Both the position numbers and the translations under genes were made by a program. From NCBI GenBank assembly GCA_963693285.1, contig OY848917.1:15128192-15192191 (forward strand): 64,000 bases of DNA, read 5' to 3'. The notes under the pieces are model-generated. The model worked only from the letters and a program-made list of their open reading frames with translations, did not search any database and was not told the DNA's origin. This DNA comes from Xestospongia muta. Lineage: Eukaryota > Porifera > Demospongiae > Haplosclerida > Petrosiidae. This document shows, piece by piece, positions 11,445-25,200 of the stretch; the stretch's first letter is position 1, and each line of letters begins with the position of its first letter.

Positions 11445-12600
11445 ATATAGTATATGCAAAGTGTCTGTTGATTCTTGTTCAGGATGACTTTGGTTCAAAG
11501 TCAAACAGATGGTCTTAAATAACTGGCCATCACTTAAGATATTTACATTTTACACTGTAACTATCTTTATTTCACAAGTTATAACATAACTGATATATTT
11601 ATTCAAACAATAACATCTTGATATGTATCAGGAGAATATAATTTCAGAAAAAATGGAAGGGTAAAATCATAAAGTGCCCAAGAAAATAAATGAAATTCTA
11701 CTTTTTCCCATGCTAGTCATGTTACTATATTTAGATGCTCACACTACTATACTACTGGAGATTTGCTTTAACTTTTGTATAAGCAATACTTGTAGTTCCT
11801 CTTAGCTTTGCTGTTGTTTCAGCAAAATTTTTACAAATTGGTGGGAAAGAAGACAATTTTGGTACTTAAGTTTCTGTTACATATAGCCTGTTGTCATGGT
11901 GCAGAAGGGACAATTTTATTAGAAGTATTTAAGGCAGAAGTAGAGCAAACTTTCATAATAAGCTATAATCCATCCACTCTTTAATACTATACAGAGAGTC
12001 GTTTTAATAGTCCTTGGTCAATTAAATGTGTGTCTCAAACTAGTAAAGTGACTACCCTGGGAAAAGTATGTTTATATTATTGACATTGGCATTTCATACT
12101 ACTCTTTTTCTGCTTTGTGTATTTATGCATTCCTTCATGTACAAAAAACATAAAATCTATGAATGGACTTCTTGACATTATTTAAATCCTTTTTCAACAA
12201 CTTCATGGATTATCTATCTCAAGTAATAAGTCTAACATAACAACAGCATATTGATATGTTTAATTATTGTAATAGATGAATATCACATAATGTCACATTT
12301 GGTGCAAATTTGTTCACCAATACCTTTGAACAAATGGTAAACTGACAACACCTATAATGATTCCTAGTGTTATAAAATTATAGAGCTTTCCTATGGTGAA
12401 TTGATGTTTAGGCAAACTATGTATTTAAGCTTTAGGATGTTGCTGAAGATGTCCATCACGAGAGTTAAGGTAATGTTAACCATAAGGGTTTATTTTGATG
12501 CTATATTTTTTTATTTATTGTGTTTATCCATAGTTGATTGAAATGACCAATAGGTTCTGCTTCAGAGATGTTGCTCATTGGTCCAAGTTTTTTTTTTTTT
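11445..12600. other. AT-rich stretch, nothing recognised
   Basis: No supported gene; ends with a T13-like homopolymer at about 12.59 kb. Confidence 0.4.
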
Positions 12601-12741
12601 AAATGGAGGAATACTTAATAGTAGTAGAGGTTGTCAGAAAAGTAGTCAATGTTGGAACAGTAGCAGTTGTAATCATGGTAGTTGAAGTTGAGGGTAAAAA
12701 CATCAGAAGTAGTAGCAGTGGCAGTCATAGATGTAATAATA

Positions 12742-12996
12742 TCAGTACTTCATTTTATCAAAAAGTAATTTTCCATCATCTACATAAGCACTACCTTCAA
12801 AATCATGATCACTGTAGTTGTTATCAATGTCCTCCATCACCTGCGGCAATGCTTCTGGTTGCTCATACAGAGAAACTGCATGCGTCATTAGAATTAGTTC
12901 TTGATAGAAACCAAAGTGTATGTTTTTGCAACAAAATACCTCAGTTGCCGAAAAAGGTTCAGTCGTTTTGCAATGAAATTGGGCAGGGCTCTGCAT
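12742..12996 (-). CDS. Unassigned open frame downstream of the ANK gene
   Basis: 84 codons on the same strand as, and 280 nt after, the ANK gene stop. Contains SLYEQPEALPQVMEDIDNNY and an acidic DHDFEGSAYVDD stretch, with more G and C than its surroundings. Could be an exon relic or part of the 3' UTR. Not recognised. Confidence 0.2.
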   Translation of the reverse strand: MQSPAQFHCKTTEPFSATEVFCCKNIHFGFYQELILMTHAVSLYEQPEALPQVMEDIDNNYSDHDFEGSAYVDDGKLLFDKMKY

Positions 12997-13276
12997 GGAT
13001 CATTTACAGATGGTATTTTAATAGCTATTGATAAGCACTTAATCATTTAGAAACATTACAAAATTAAAATACATCAGAGCAATAATATTGTCACAATATG
13101 TGAGATATGTTTGAACTAAATACATACAAAACATTTCTAAGAATTTAAGTGCAAAAGATTTCAGTACCAACATAACAATAACAAAGAAATCATTAATATG
13201 TTGCAAGTATCTTACATTGTATAAACTATGTTAAATGTGTTGTTTGCTTGTAACTTGAAGAGTCGTGAACTCTTTT

Positions 13277-13299
13277 TTAACAGTTTGATGTAGCCAATT
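13277..13299 (-). CDS. ANK-Roc-COR gene, exon 23 (stop codon)
   Basis: Acceptor TTTCAG, then 23 nt encoding ELATSNC and TAA, completing the phase-1 codon from exon 22. A possible ATTAAA polyadenylation signal lies on this strand at 13017-13022, about 255 nt downstream, but is weak evidence. Confidence 0.6.
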
Positions 13300-16200
13300 C
13301 TGAAACAACAAATAGTTAATAAAGTTCATAAACATTAAAAACTAATCATACCTTTATACTTTGACATTATTTTGTCAGCTAAGTCATGTCGTTTTAAACT
13401 ATCATCTCTTAAAATATCTAGGAAGGTTGTGAGAGTGCTAGCATTATGTTTGACACGATCCTTTAGATCATCAAGAATCCTATCAAGACGATCTGGAGTT
13501 GTTTCTCTTGTTTCCTTGTCCTTAACCTTTTTGTAAATATCCTCAGAAATAACTTCTTTTGAAACCAGTTTCCTTGCTAAAACAATAGGATCAACATTTG
13601 ACTCAACAATAACATCGGTACATTGAACTAATGCCCTTCTACATATTTCACTGTTTAGAGTGTCGCCATCTATAGAACAAAGAGACAAAAAATAGAAGTA
13701 CCAGTACTATATCAGATTATATATAATGAGACGGTTAGTCTGTATTAGATGACTACATAATTATAGTCTTGTGAGAGAAACATGCTTTGTAATAGTAACA
13801 TGATATGACATACCTTACAAAGTAATATTTGAATGGAAACTCACCTGTGATTGACAATGAGCTTTTTGGATCTTCTGCATGCATATGAACAGGTAATGAT
13901 TCTAAATAAAAATTATATGAAAACATTAATAGCATTAAGAGGAACCAATAATTGCAGAAAATTTGAGAAGGGTGAAGTACACACATAAATAACTGAAATC
14001 TTCATTTCTACTTTAGAGACACATTTAATTAAGCAAGAACTTCCAAAACAAGTGACTGTACAATGAACAATGACTTAATTATAACTCATTGTGCAGATTT
14101 GTTCAATTTCTGCTTAAGTACTTTCAATAAAATTGTTCCTTTTTACAGCACAAAATATGATTGGGTTCATACATAAAGTGTCTAAAATAGAGGTCTTTAG
14201 CCCATGACATGTATGAGACTTCCAGAAGCAGCATTAGAGTTAAAAGAAACTATACTTACATCTGCAGCACAGATATCTTTGATGTAAAAAGTAAGTCTCC
14301 ATGCAGTTAGCAGTGTGTGTTTCCAAAAAGACATATAAATTATGTAGAAAATGAAGACATTTTAATTATTTGTGTGGTTGCTACATATTCCTAGACCTTT
14401 CCTTTCCTACATGTTAGTGTTTTGTTATCTAATGAAATTAACTGAATTTCTTGTTATCTTCCTGATCTAATTGTCTAAGCATTGTCATCTTCCTAATGCA
14501 TGGTAATAAGACAGTAGGAGAGTTGGTAAACAGATCAATACATAATTTAGTAATGGTAGATATTTCTACAGTTTGTCAATGTATGGAAGGTGTGCATCTG
14601 AAGTTAAGGCAATCAGCTTAACTTCATAAAATCGTGTTATACATACCAATTAAAAGAATAAAACTGTAATTTGTAAAATTATATCTCAGCATGTAAAAAT
14701 TATTTGTGTCATGATAGCATACAAGTTCAAAGTTTTAACTAAAAGCTTAGACTTGATAAGGTGATATCACAGCACTGTATCCAAATATAGCACTGACATC
14801 AGCAGATACTGGGCTGTGACATCACTTTGAATTTCAGTGGTATCAACCCACTAATATGTTGTAGTCCAATCTGAATAATACAATATGCTAATGTGGTATG
14901 TTGTGACATAAATAACCCTTAAATTAAAAATTTGGGAGACAGAGAGTTATATAAAGTAAGTTATCTCACTACTAAATTGCTATGTGAAGCTGGTTAATAA
15001 TTTACCTAGGGTAAGTGTGTCATCTAACATTTTAGACACATGCACATAAGAATTAAAAGTAGTTATGACACAATAACATAGAAAATCAAAGTGCTAACAA
15101 AGATCTCAGACTTGAAAGAGTGACATCACAGCACTGCATCCAAATATAGTGCTGACATCAACAGATACTGGGCTGTGACATCACTTTGAGTTTCAGTGGT
15201 ATCAACCCACTAATATATGTTATAGCCCAACCTAAATCATACTATTAACTCATATGGTATGTTGTGACATACATGACCATCAAGCCTTAGGTTCTCGTGC
15301 TTTTTTATATCACAGTTCAGGTATAACCAATACTTAAGAGCGACTAACGCTATACACTAACCTTTAAAGAGGAGTTGCTCAGATATAGTTTCTATGTCAT
15401 CTTCACTTAATGGAGGATCTGCAAGACCCTATGACAGAATGAAGTACAAATATGATGTCAGTATGATACAGTACAGAATGTGGTATATATGATACACAAC
15501 AAATTGATAATAGATTATTCAAACTAACATATACTTACCAAAGGGTTACGTCCAGCAAACACACTAAGTTGACTGCAACGTTCCTTTATTGACTTCTGAC
15601 TTGATAATAATGGTGATGATGAGAAATAAGAACACCTATTCACTATGTGTTGAAGGTGATCCTCTTGAAGCAACCCTTCAGCACTGAAAAGTGCTTTTGT
15701 GACTGAAGGAGCAATGCAAAGAAAAGGGTCATGAGCTCCGACAATTTCTTCAACACCCACCATCTTGGGGTCATTGTCATTGTCATCTGTAACATTACCT
15801 TTTGTAAGCACTGATCGAGCAACATCTTTTATATTGTAAAGTGTGCGTTTATCCATGAGAAGACTATGAGCATTTCCTACATCACTAGGATCAATGAGGT
15901 ACTCCTCACATTCAAATGAGTGCATCTGACTCTTCAATGTTAAAATGATCTTAACAACATCATTGAAAACTTTGCGGCTTTTTTCAACATCATTTACTGA
16001 TGTAACTACTGTAACACAACGATATTGCTCTGTTACTTCAACAATAACTTTGACTTTATCATCATTATTCACCCAATAAATGCCGTTCATCCATACATCA
16101 CAACGACGAGCTAACTTTAGGACTTGTGGATCAAGAGCAATTTTTCCAGGTCTATTACGGCCTGGAGGACAAAAAGTGTAGGAAAGAATGAAAAGGAGAA

Positions 16201-19200
16201 GATGAAGAAATCGTGTTGAGAGGAATTGGTTATGATCAGGACACCAGAGACACCATCCCAACCCATTTTCTATTTTAATATTTGTAGGGGGTTCAGCTTT
16301 AATGAGGGATGGAAAAAATAAGAGCTCATCTGATGGCAGAGGAATTGAAGCTGATATATTGGTTTTGAACTTTTGTAGTGTATTAGATTCTAAAACATGA
16401 CAGAACTGAAGACTCCTAAGAAACCCAATTAACATATCAGTATTGTGCTCTGGAAAATTTTTTTTGAGAATAGACTTAGGCACAATGCCAGTATTACTAG
16501 CAATATTTTGATGGGCACGTTCAATTTCCTTAGGAGCAAAAAGAACACCATTGACTTCAGTGAGAAGAGTAGCTCTGTCAATAACTATCCAACTTTCAGC
16601 ATCATCCTCATTTTTAAGGAATAAGATGAGACCCTTGTCATTTAAAGTGGTTAGGAATTCTAATAAAACTGACCTTTCTGAAGGAAGTGAAGGGGCATCA
16701 CGCTTTCTTAATTCGACACATAGCTCTTTCAAGCTAATGGCTATAATATTCTCTTTATTTCGAAGCAATTTCAAGAAGGAGAATTGAACGTGGCAGTAGA
16801 AACTAATTTTATCAGATCGATCAAGTACAGCTTTGCAACTATAAGAGAGCATAGCAACAAATTTGTTGACATTTATTCCTCCAGGACGATGACATTCCAT
16901 AGGTAGGAACCCACCATATTGTTGTGAAAGGTCAGCTTTTTTAACAACTTCAGCAACTAATTTTGAAATTTTCTCATAACCATTAGTCAGCTCATCGAGT
17001 CGACTTCCAATGACAAGTATTTGAGATGGTCTTGAGCTTGATAATTGAAGACTGGCACTCTTTATAAAATTAAACCAGTAGTATAAATCCCTTTCAATGA
17101 TGTCAAGATTGTCAGTCATCTTGGAAAGTATGGCAAAAACAGCAGGTGTGCGTAGCATGAGATTTTCTAGAATTGCTGAATGACTGCTGTAATACTCCTT
17201 ATGACCTGCAAGATCATAAAGGACAATGTTTCCCACTTCATGACTTGAAAAGGTATGCGCGTTAATTCCAGTAGTAAGTAGTTCTACTGGAATAGGATCA
17301 GAAGTATTGAACTTATAGTTAGGTGGTTTCTTAGCTCGTTCCATAATGACTGCTGCGAGGGAACTTTTACCTGCACCAGTGTTACCACAGAAAAAGACTT
17401 TGCTGTAGGATTCCACAGGAAAATCTTTTCGACATTGCTCAAATGGCTCAAACATTGTTAAAATGCTGAAGCGATTGACATCATCACGATAAGCAAGTTC
17501 CATGGCTGTTTGTTCACGTTTGTTCTTAGCCATTGGGTTGACCTTTCCTGAAGACAAAAGGGACTTCACAACATCACCATAACAACCTCTGCAAGCAACG
17601 TGAAGTGGTGTATTACCATCCTAAAAAATTAAAGCAAATTGTAGTAATTGACATTCCTTTTATTTCAGATTACAATGTGTGATTGATTGTTAGAATTACT
17701 TCATTTATACTTACATTTCAAACATTTACCTCATTTATAGTGATAGTATTTTGTGTGTATTTTAGTCAGTTATATATTTATGTTGCAAACAAACAATAAG
17801 TAACTTGTACTAATTAACAGATTGGTAGAATCTTTATTAAGAAATGAGGATTAGATACTTTGAAAAATGGCTCAACTTATCCATATATTCTACACAGACA
17901 AACATCTAAGCCTGCATAAAGAGACTTTGTTCTACTTCATTTTCTGATGTAAGTGTATCTACAGCAACAAAACTGACTGAAATCAGAGCAAAATTTTCAG
18001 AAATGTTTTAAAAACTTATCTATCATGTTCAGTTTCCAGAGGCTACCTTCTAATCAGTTGACACCATTCATACATGAGACTGAGCCTTCTATATAATTAC
18101 AAAATAGCATATGGCTACTAACTGTTATGTACTATATGGAGATGCAACGCTATTTAAATAGTTTCCATGTAACATCTTTATTTGTTATACCAATTATTTT
18201 GCATGTAATAGGCCCTCAATATCAGGGTAAAACAACTTGGCTATTATTGACAAGACTAGTCTATCAAGCCACATCTTTCTCTTTGTTGATATACAAAAGG
18301 GATGAAAGGTCACCATTGAGTCTATTTCAGTTGACCAATCAGATTCTACTACCAACATTACATAATAGGTAGTAGGAAGTAACACTATTATGGATATCAT
18401 CTTTTGGCTTATTAATATCTTGCCAGTACAAAGTGATATAAGTTGTTTGATGCTTGCAATATGAAACTGTAATATATAAATTGGTACATTAGGACTATAA
18501 GTCTCTTAATCTATTAATGTAGATAACATGTATTAAATGTTAATGTTGTAATTTATGTTTGGCTTCTTTGTTTAGACTTAGGAGGGTCTAGTTCAATAGA
18601 GTATGAAACCAACAAATTGTTAATCATTATAAATGAAGTAACTTAATTTATAAAGCAGTAGGAAGCTAAGGTAAACACAACAATATGAACATTGAATTAT
18701 AAGATGTAGTAGCTAAGATCACTTTTAAAAATGATATCAAGGAAAATAAAAGTGTTTTAGGACATTGTATGTTATATATCAATTTTGTTTAGTGAATAAA
18801 CCATAAAATGCATGTCACAACTTACATAATCAGCAATGTCAGGGTTAGCATTCGCTTTAAGAAGAAGCTGAACACATTCATTATTGCCTTTCTCAGATGC
18901 AATGTACAAAGCAGTTCGGCCATTCTATGTATATGTAAATGGGACAAATAACAAATGAATGTTAGAAAAAATGACATAAAAGTGATTGAATAAAATGCAG
19001 TAAGTTTCCCTTATAGTCATGAGCAAAAATGTCTTTAGCATGAGGTTAGTAGGCCTGTGAAAATGTTTTTATTTGTGAAAATTTCTTACTTTTAACATTA
19101 AAACAAATTACTCTTCTGAATTTTGAAATGTACATGTTATATATCAATCTTGTTTAATGAATAAACCATAAAATGCATGTCACAACTTACATAATCAGCA

Positions 19201-22200
19201 ATGTCAGGGTTAGCACCGGCTTTAATAAGAAGCTGAACACATTCATTATTGCCTTTCTCAGATGCAATGTACAATGCAGTTTGGCCATTCTATGTATATG
19301 TAAATGGACAAATAACAAATGAATGTTAGTATAAATGACATAAAAGTGATTGAATAAAATGCAGAATGTTTCCTTCCAATAATAGAAAATTATGAAGAAA
19401 ATGTTTTAGGACATTGTATATGTTATATACCATTCTTATAGTGAATAAATCATAAAATGTATGTCACAACTTACACAATCAGCAATGTCAGGGTTAGCAC
19501 TGGCTTTAAGAAGAAGCTGAACACATTCATTACTGCCTTTCTCAGCTGCAATGTACAGAGCAGTTTGGCCATCCTGTGTATATGTAAAAGGACAAATAAC
19601 AAATGAATGTTAGTATAAATGATGTAAAAGTGATTGAATAAAATGCAGTAAGTTTCCCTCATAGTCATGATAATAATTTCTTTAGCATTTGGTTAAACTA
19701 ACATTAGAATTCTCGTTAACAATTCATTAGGAAGAACATGGATGTAGTCAATATTCAATTGCTGTTACATGAAGTCATAACTACTGTCTGACAAATATTC
19801 ATGAATCTATTATCATGTACTCGTGAACTGTTATGGGATATACACCACTCATTAGAATTTTAGGGAAATAATCTTTAATGGACTGAAATGTCAGACATTA
19901 TTCTTACAGTAAAGTGGATTGTGGTCTAAATGAGTCGGTCTTTTTACTTGGGCTATCATGTGCTTACATATTGATCCCAACTAAGTCAAACTAAGTCATA
20001 CTAATCAACTTAGGCCACAAATACATTATAATTCAACACACACTATACTGTACTACACATGTATTGTATTTGAGATGTGACATTAACAAGACTTGTGTCT
20101 GTTTGCCATTGGGCTTGTTTTACATCACAACACCTGTATCTACAATAACCCTCATGGTTGTACATATATACTTAACATTATCAATTACAAGTCAGCATAC
20201 ATCATTTCCAATGTTAACAACAGCTCCTCTGGATAGAGCATCCTTAGTACCATCCAATTGTCCTTCTCTTGAAGATTTTAACAGTAAAGTGTCCTAAATA
20301 GAAAAGATAAAATTTCTTACTTTATAATACTCTTCTGAATTTTGAAATGTACATACATTTGTATAGAACACTTATACTTAGTGTATGTATGAACTTCAAA
20401 ATGTGCAAATACCTTGCTACGCTAATAAACATTCTTTTACCAAATTGTTTTTTTACTACCCAAACATCATTGACTAATAATTCCTGTACTTGTATGCCTT
20501 AAATCAATATATATATATATATGCATATTTGTATATTGCAAATGTTATAATTACATAAAAATTTACATCATAATAAGTATTACAAATAGAAAGCAAGTTA
20601 AAAAGAGATTCACTACATATATACATATGTCTACAAACTACTAACATTATGACTTACAGTTTTTACAGCTTCTAAATTGTTGGCATTAGCTTTAACTAAC
20701 ATCTTTATAATGACATCATTTTCAGTCCAATATGCTGCATGAAGTGCTGTACGACCATACTACATGATATAATAATATAAAAAGATGTGATATGAGTCAA
20801 GGTAAAACATAGATATAAAGATCAAACCCTAAATATTGGATATCTCACTGTCAAGTATTTTATAATCTACACCATTGGTCCAAATACTCTCACTTATGCA
20901 AATGTGAAACACATGCTCATTGACATATCATATGACACTAGTCAAGAATAACTAGTCAAGACTATCTGTTGATAATAGCTAGCAAATACTGTATGATGGG
21001 CATATTTTAAGGGGAAACATTTTCATGAATAGCATAATTTAAGATATTTCACTGTAAATAACAAACTTATACATGAGCACACTCTTCCACTTTTGCTAAA
21101 AGATGATGGAATGTGGCTCCTTCACAGTTGAAGCCATAGATTAAGATGTGAAGCTTGACCTAGAGTAGTTGCTATTATTCCAGAAGATAGCATAACAGTC
21201 AAAAGAGTACTTCTAGGATCTGGTAAATACTGTCTGTTTCAGAAGTAAAAAAATCTATACAAAGCCCTGGCTACAACGATACTTCACACAAGGTTTCACC
21301 ATAGATTGTATGGGTTTATAATTTCACATGCTTAAAAAATCATGTGGCTCACTTAAAAACATCAACCAACTAGAGATTTGACAGCTATTCTTTAAGAAAA
21401 AGGTCTTTTTTAAGAGAAACTGCCACATAGTCTTTGCTAAATATGGTATGTATAAAACATCAAAAACTAGTGCAAAACATTTGAAAATTATGTTCTTTTG
21501 AATTTATAGACAGATATCTATTACTTCTTAAGGACTACTTGATTTTTAATTCTATTGAAGGCTAACTTTATCAAAGTTTATCACCTTCAACCAAATCATT
21601 GGTCAACCTAATTTCACAAAGCCAATAGTCAGAGAAAACCTTATTAAAAAGACTTGCTGAAGGTGGATTGAAAATTTATATTCTTGACAAAGTGAAAGCT
21701 GTTTTGTGGAATTTTTCCATTCTCTGAAACCACCTCTGCAAAAACATGTACAGTAACAAAAAACTCAGTAAAACCAACAATAACACTGATAAAAAATTTT
21801 GTTGCTCCAATAAGGTTACAACTCTCTCCTGAATTCAATCCAATAGCCACATCACTTTGATTTCTTTTAAATTGGTGAAATCCCTGAGTTCTATATTGGC
21901 CATGGACACGTGAAATAGTTATGTGATTTGATTTTTGCAGCCCAGAAAACAAGTCATCTGTGAAACTACTGTTGAATAACTTAAAATAATATTACCTAAT
22001 GAAAAAATCAATCTTGGTTTCAATTATTTTTATAGCAAGAGAGACATCCATTTTACTTATAGAGTAAGGTCCATATACTCTCTGTATGCTGAGTGTGTCC
22101 ATGGCCCTTTAATACAACCAGTGACTGAAATATTACATTTAATTTCAATTTCGAATAATGTTAATTCAGTTTACCATTTTATTTGATATATTTATATTAG

Positions 22201-25200
22201 GTTTTCATTGTAAACCATTTATTTTAGACAGTATGAACTGTCAATTCATGAATAATAATTTTATAGGTACAGAGCATATAACACATGTAGCACATCAAAG
22301 GTTACCATTTCATATAAGGTATGACCAGTACTTATTTTTCTAGAATAAAACTAGATACCCTTTATACTTTGTATTAACTAGGAAAACTTGTTAAAGTGAC
22401 AACAATTGCTAGAACATACACAGGTAACTTTATCAGAAAATAAAAAGAAGAAATAATGTACAATTCAAGTATGTTTTGACCCTTGAACAATCTATTTAAG
22501 TAGTTACAAGAGATTAGAGTTGATTTTTAAGATGTACACTTCATAAACACTGATAACTGTTGGAGATATTTTCACTAACAATGTTATCAGCAACAAAATA
22601 GGAATGAAACTTCATTGTAGTCAATATTGATCAAACTATGTAGTAGAAGATTTAATGATGTCTGTAGTAACAAGTTAAACTACTACATAATAAGTTGTGT
22701 CTATCAGTTTTAACAGTTTGTTTGTATTTTTAGCATTCTACAGCTTTTAGTTTTCTACTGACAAATGCTGTTGATTTGCAATTTTTGTAACTCTAGTCAA
22801 TGTTTTGCTGTGAAGTCAGTATCTTTGAAACAATTATAGGATGAAATTTTCAATTATAGTCTTGTTTTATCTGATTTAAAGAAGTTCGTCAATGCAATAA
22901 CAATATGTACAGTGACTTCATTGGTCTCATACACATCATATCAACTTGGATATGTTTGGACAAACATTCTGGTATTCATCCAATAGGTACTGGAAAAGCA
23001 CAGGACTACTCAGCAGTACAGTCATCATGAAAATCACAAAAAACTGTCATTAATCTACTGTCAATTATCTTCAATTCTCAATGGTTTGATGAGCAACAAA
23101 CTGGCTCAAGGTATCAGTTTATGAAATGTCACGTACCTCAATGTGAGAATACTGAGTCAATACTTATTGTATATATCATAATGCCTTCAATACATATAAG
23201 ATAAAACAGTCTACTCAAAATACAAATTTATATTTTCCATTTGTATATATATACATACACAAGAATCTGAGAATAGTTACGTTATTTAGGTCAACAGACT
23301 AAAGGTGTCATTATAATACCTAGAAACAATAATCACTTGGGTTATAATAATCACTGTCATGTTTATTAAAAGACATAAAATGAATGTGTGATTTTACATG
23401 ATTAATTCACATTCATCAAAATATAGTGTCAATAACACATGTTTGATGTGTTATGTGTATTTTGTTAGAATTATAGACAGTTATGGTTACATTTGTATAT
23501 GAATATGCCACTGACCTTGTCTGGAACATTCACTTTCACATCAGCATCTAGAAGGACTTGAACAACTTTATCATGACCATTATAACATGATATATAGAGA
23601 ACGGTTTTGCCAACCTATATAACAAAAAATCCAAATACATGTAATACTGAAACTAAATTATAAAGTCAACCATTAACCTTAGTCATCAATAAATAGCATG
23701 TGATAAATATGTCAGAGGCAATGGGACATTCATACTCTAGTATATGACAGAAGTATATAGGTCATTTATTAATATTTCTCAATATTTTTTTTTTGAAATG
23801 ATTGTAAGGATGTATCTAAACAAGGTCATTATCCATAATTAACGATCTCATTCACATCTTGTTGAGAATTGTTGTAAAAAAACTTCATTGTCAGTTGGAC
23901 AATGACAGATATTTCTATTTATTGATAATATAATAGTATAATTACACAAAAATTCCAAAAATGTTTATGATGTAAGAATGGTGGTATAAACATATGAAAC
24001 AAGACCAAAGTAGGACAACAGTATAAAAATCCTTACATAGTAACCAAAGTAAGGTCATATTAAAAGTGTATATATAGATCCTTATGTAGTGGACACTGTG
24101 TAGGAATTTTTAAAATGTCAATCCTATTGTGGTAACACGCGTTTTATTGCCATTTCATGAATTTTTAGAATTTTTAATGTACTTGCTTGCATTGTTTATA
24201 TTTTTTAGAAAACAACATTTTATAATAATATTATCTTTTAAATGTGTGTATATATGTATGAGTAATTAACTGAAATAGTCAACAAACTGGTAGTGAAATA
24301 TTCTAAATCCATCAAATCAAGATCAGGGCTCATTATAAGATAGATAGACATTGACCACTGTCTATTTTCCTATTCATCAATAACAAAAAAATTATTTAAT
24401 GTAAAGAAAATCTGCCTTTTGTTGAAGCTACTATCAAGTTCTGTGAAAAGCACTATTTTATAAGAAATAAGGACATTTTGAATTTCTTTCATCAATGTAT
24501 AATCAAGCAAGAGATATCAGTGCCTATGTATAGGGATGGCTCAAATTGTCCATTGAAATGTATTGTCAGAAAACACAAAATTATCTTACCCAAACCACAT
24601 CAGTATGTCTCAATACTTGTCAGTCTTCCTCCCTAGGATTATGTCCATGTTGTGACTGATTTATAGGCTAAAGCAATGCTTCAAAGAATTACTGTAAATG
24701 TTGGTAAAATGCTGACTTGTTCATGTTTCTTCTTCTCTTCTGCTACTTATTCTTCTTTTGTCCATAACAAGAAGTCAAAAAGTAAAAGATTTACCATCAT
24801 TTTCACAAATGTAGCACAATTTGAGTGCTTTGAAATGAAATCAAATAATTTTTTTAGAAAATGTTTTTTATTTGCTTGTATATGATTTAATCACATGAAG
24901 TATCCAGCAGCCAATAGTTATTAGAACAAGTAAATAAAAATTTCCAAGAAGTTCATTAAATGCAGGGATAATGGTAGAAACATCTCAAACAATCCCAAAG
25001 TAGAATGGCAGTATGGAAATCCCAACATAGTTTCCACGATATCAATAGTGAAATATCTATTTTATTTCATAATAGTTGTTACAGAATCTTGAAGAAAACA
25101 CTCCCATAAGAATTCAACTAAAAGGTAGTCAACACAGCAAAAAATATAACATAAGTTTGTGTTCATATACTTTTATGTGGCTATTATGTAAGGATGTCCA

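Noticed and set aside
12603..13031. 142-codon plus-strand frame
   Set aside because: Low-complexity Val/Glu start, then unrelated sequence; it opposes the ANK gene 3' end and has no recognisable domain.
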